From assembly GCF_011602365.1 (NCBI RefSeq), contig NZ_JAAONZ010000010.1, positions 62,001-126,000 on the forward strand: 64,000 bases of DNA, read 5' to 3'. This stretch comes from Pseudomaricurvus hydrocarbonicus. Its GTDB lineage: Bacteria > Pseudomonadota > Gammaproteobacteria > Pseudomonadales > Cellvibrionaceae. The position numbers were made by a program, and so were the translations under genes. The notes beneath the pieces were generated by a model that did not search any database, was not told where the DNA came from, and was given only the letters and a program-made list of their open reading frames with translations. Shown here one piece after another: positions 63,742-64,000 of the stretch. Within the stretch, counting starts at the first letter, position 1, and each line of letters begins with the position of its first letter.

Positions 63742-64000
63742 GTGAGCAGCAACAGTCACGGCAAACACAAGCAGGCCGCACACGCGTCAAAAGACCCTGC
63801 CAAGGGCTACTCCAAAGACTACGTACAGTGGTTTCGTCAGTCCTCGCCTTACATCAATGCCCACCGCGGCAAAACCTTTGTGATGATGCTGCCCGGCGCC
63901 GCGGTGCAAAACGAAAATTTCGCCAACATCATTCACGACATCGCTCTGCTCAACAGTCTCGGCGTGCGGCTGGTGCTGGTACACGGCGCCCGCCCGCAAA
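63742..64000 (+). CDS. argA: N-acetylglutamate synthase, N-terminal part (cut by window edge)
   Basis: The first 86 residues of the enzyme that commits glutamate to arginine synthesis. GTG start with AAGGA six bases upstream; no ATG is suitably placed. Segments [20 protein letters not shown] and [17 protein letters not shown] are typical of the amino-acid-kinase domain of ArgA. An N-terminal lead of about 28 Lys/His/Ser-rich residues precedes them. Confidence 0.92.
   Translation, partial: MSSNSHGKHKQAAHASKDPAKGYSKDYVQWFRQSSPYINAHRGKTFVMMLPGAAVQNENFANIIHDIALLNSLGVRLVLVHGARPQ

Overview
The window comes from a Gram-negative gammaproteobacterium, most likely in the Pseudomonadales/Cellvibrionales range. 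This rests on the order waaA ... hldE-msbA ... [carbamoyltransferase, kinases, waaP, waaG, waaC, waaF]-ilvE-glnE, which from memory resembles the lipopolysaccharide (LPS) core region of Pseudomonas. It is an inference from synteny, not from a database search. Coding is dense. I see no rRNA, tRNA, CRISPR array, insertion sequence or prophage. Two genes are cut by the window edges: a sulfatase at the left and argA at the right.

Layout. (1) 1-4.3 kb: a truncated arylsulfatase divergent from a LysR regulator, then a TolC-family outer-membrane channel. (2) 4.3-30.6 kb: LPS inner-core and lipid A-core functions. These are waaA, an FAD oxidoreductase, an aldo/keto reductase, a WaaP-like kinase-fold protein, hldE and msbA. 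Next comes an accessory block (SGNH-type protein, MBOAT acyltransferase, polytopic glycosyltransferase-like protein, sulfotransferase). A compact minus-strand operon follows: waaF-waaC-waaG-waaP-kinase-carbamoyltransferase-tandem kinase-acetyltransferase. ilvE and glnE flank it. (3) 30.7-34.9 kb: a GspE/PilB-type ATPase and a phosphate-transport pair (PhoU-like protein and Pit permease). (4) 35.2-41.7 kb: the most interesting region, a putative surface-fibre or functional-amyloid locus. It has a VpsR-like enhancer-binding regulator, a beta-barrel protein and a small LapG-like cysteine peptidase lipoprotein on the plus strand. Convergent to them is a minus-strand operon of an (SDN)n-repeat secreted protein, a small secreted protein, a stand-alone C39 peptidase and a protein with a double-glycine site. 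Three of these proteins share a terminal Gln/Asn motif. (5) 42.5-48.8 kb: a class III aminotransferase divergent from a very large NCS1-transporter/histidine-kinase/receiver hybrid and its LuxR-type partner regulator. (6) 49.0-62.2 kb: a urea module on the minus strand, porin-urtABCDE-ureDABCEFG, ending with a small His-rich membrane protein. (7) 62.5-64 kb: argE and the start of argA.

The LPS genes build and modify the Kdo-heptose inner core: waaA adds Kdo, hldE makes the heptose donor, waaC/waaF add heptoses, waaG a hexose, the kinases phosphate and the carbamoyltransferase a carbamoyl group. MsbA then flips the product. The urea module imports urea across both membranes and hydrolyses it; nickel insertion is by UreDEFG. 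The NCS1-hybrid kinase beside it could sense a nitrogen compound, but that link is only positional.

A second theme is short tandem repeats in intergenic DNA: TTTCTAG, CACCTGT and CAACTCG heptamers, exactly phased 20-bp units, and 14-bp and roughly 17-bp units. They recur at five or more sites, mostly near gene ends.
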